This document shows, piece after piece, positions 62,734 through 64,000 of a stretch of 64,000 bases of DNA. The stretch is from Galbibacter orientalis DSM 19592 (GTDB taxonomy: Bacteria > Bacteroidota > Bacteroidia > Flavobacteriales > Flavobacteriaceae). The notes under the pieces were generated by a model. The model saw only the letters and a program-made list of their open reading frames with translations, had not been told where the DNA came from and searched no databases. The stretch lies in the NCBI RefSeq assembly GCF_000260115.1, contig NZ_JH651379.1, positions 3,436,240-3,500,239 on the forward strand, written 5' to 3'. The translations under genes and the position numbers were made by a program. The stretch's first letter is position 1. Each line of letters opens with the position of its first letter.

Positions 62734-64000
62734 TTACTCCTCCTTTTCATGCTCTTCAATATCTTTTCTAAGATCTAGTTTTCTAAAAGCAGGAGAAACA
62801 ATTCCTGTAGTTACAACTGTTATTAATGTCATTGTACCGCCAAAAACTACAGCGGTAACTGTTCCCATTAATCGTGCTGTTAGTCCGCTTTCAAAAGCCC
62901 CTAACTCGTTAGACGATCCTACAAACATAGAATTAACCGATGCTACTCTACCACGCATATGGTCTGGAGTACGCAGTTGTAAAATGGTTTGTCTAATAAT
63001 CATTGAGATCCCATCGAAAACTCCACTTAAGAAAAGTGCTAATACAGATACCCAAAACCATGTTGAGAGTCCGAAAACAATAATACACACACCAAATCCA
63101 AAGATAGCTCCAAGAAGTTTCATTCCAGCACTTTTATTAAGCGGGAAATAAGCAGATGTAAACATTGTTATTAATGCTCCTACAGCTGGGGCGGCTCTTA
63201 AAACTCCAAAACCTTGAGAACCTACATGTAAAATATCTTGTGCAAAAACAGGTAATAGCGCTACAGCCCCACCAAAAAGTACAGCAATCATATCTAAAGT
63301 TATAGCCCCTAGAATTACTTTAGTACTAAATACAAACCGAACTCCTTCTCGCAAGCTTTTAAATACATTTTCTCCTATTTTAGGATTTAAAATTGGCTTT
63401 TTAGGGATCTGAAGTAGGTTAACAAATGCTATTAAAGAAAAACCAAAAATTAGACACATAGACCAATGTACGCCAATCCAATTAATACTAAATCCAGCTA
63501 ATGCTGGCCCTAGAACAGCTCCCATTTGCCAAACAGAACTACTCCATGTTGCTGCATTTGGATATACCTTTTTGGGTACAATTAAAGAAAATAAAGAAAA
63601 AATGGTAGGCCCTAAAAAAGCACGTACAAAACCACCTAGAAAAACTAAAAAGTAAATACAATACAAAACAATATCAGTAGGCCATTCTCCAATAATTTTA
63701 GGCCACGTTAATAAAAAGAGTCCGAAACTAATTACAGAAAATCCTAAAATACACTTTAACAACAAGCCTCTTTTTTCCTTTTGATCTACTACATGTCCTG
63801 CAAAAAGTGCTAAGGAAACCGCAGGAATAACCTCCATTAGTCCGATAATTCCTAAAGATAACGGGTCTTTTGTAATACTATATACCTCCCACTCTATTAC
63901 TACAAATTGCATTGACCATGCAAAAACCATTGCAAAACGGACAATCAAAAATATGTTGAATTCTTTGTAACGCAGTGCTGCGTAGGGATCATTCTTTGCC
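62734..64000 (-). CDS. MFS transporter (enterobactin exporter EntS-like), 5' end cut by window edge
   Basis: Frame stays open to the window edge upstream of the track's TTG start: AKNDPYAALRYKEFNIFLIVRFAMVFAWSMQFVVIEWEVYSITKDPLSLGIIGLMEVIPAVSLALFAGHVVDQKEKR. Confidence 0.95.
   Translation of the reverse strand, partial: AKNDPYAALRYKEFNIFLIVRFAMVFAWSMQFVVIEWEVYSITKDPLSLGIIGLMEVIPAVSLALFAGHVVDQKEKRGLLLKCILGFSVISFGLFLLTWPKIIGEWPTDIVLYCIYFLVFLGGFVRAFLGPTIFSLFSLIVPKKVYPNAATWSSSVWQMGAVLGPALAGFSINWIGVHWSMCLIFGFSLIAFVNLLQIPKKPILNPKIGENVFKSLREGVRFVFSTKVILGAITLDMIAVLFGGAVALLPVFAQDILHVGSQGFGVLRAAPAVGALITMFTSAYFPLNKSAGMKLLGAIFGFGVCIIVFGLSTWFWVSVLALFLSGVFDGISMIIRQTILQLRTPDHMRGRVASVNSMFVGSSNELGAFESGLTARLMGTVTAVVFGGTMTLITVVTTGIVSPAFRKLDLRKDIEEHEKEE

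Noticed and set aside
62708-63151. 147-aa plus-strand ORF
   Set aside because: Antisense to the MFS transporter coding frame; no recognisable motif.

Overview
AT-rich chromosomal window with protein families and intergenic style typical of Flavobacteriaceae (Bacteroidota); taxonomy is inferred. About 48 convincing protein-coding genes or gene remnants. Main blocks: (i) 0-18 kb housekeeping and metabolism: ung (5' truncated by the window edge), nucleoside phosphorylase, fused 2-oxoacid dehydrogenase E1 alpha/beta, OmpA lipoprotein, aconitase, thioredoxin, M19 dipeptidase, SLC13 permease. (ii) 18-20 kb repeat-rich scar with a frameshifted, truncated HerA-type ATPase. (iii) 20-33 kb molybdenum hydroxylase pair (IorAB-like) plus a redox/hydrolase cluster with two AraC-type regulators. 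(iv) 33-37.5 kb decayed IS3-family element and a two-gene AAA ATPase + RloB pair that looks like a defence module. (v) 37.6-44.2 kb ABC transporter whose permease is fused to an M1-type aminopeptidase, divergent from a LytS/LytTR two-component pair. (vi) intact-looking IS982-family element with perfect 17-bp inverted repeats and a 7-bp target duplication. (vii) a second IorAB-like pair in reverse orientation. (viii) three consecutive DEAD-box helicases, a YdjM-like protein, an RluE-like pseudouridine synthase, and an MFS transporter cut by the right edge. The most unusual signal is non-coding: two 'word-salad' intergenic regions (13.1-13.7 and 49.4-50.5 kb) built from the same short words in both orientations, including a 248-bp tandem repeat and a 12-copy heptamer; a family of palindromic repeats with a shared tail; and attC-like imperfect hairpins and direct repeats that bracket the RloAB and ABC-peptidase modules. 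No tRNA, rRNA or CRISPR array was recognised. All calls were made by eye, with no database search.
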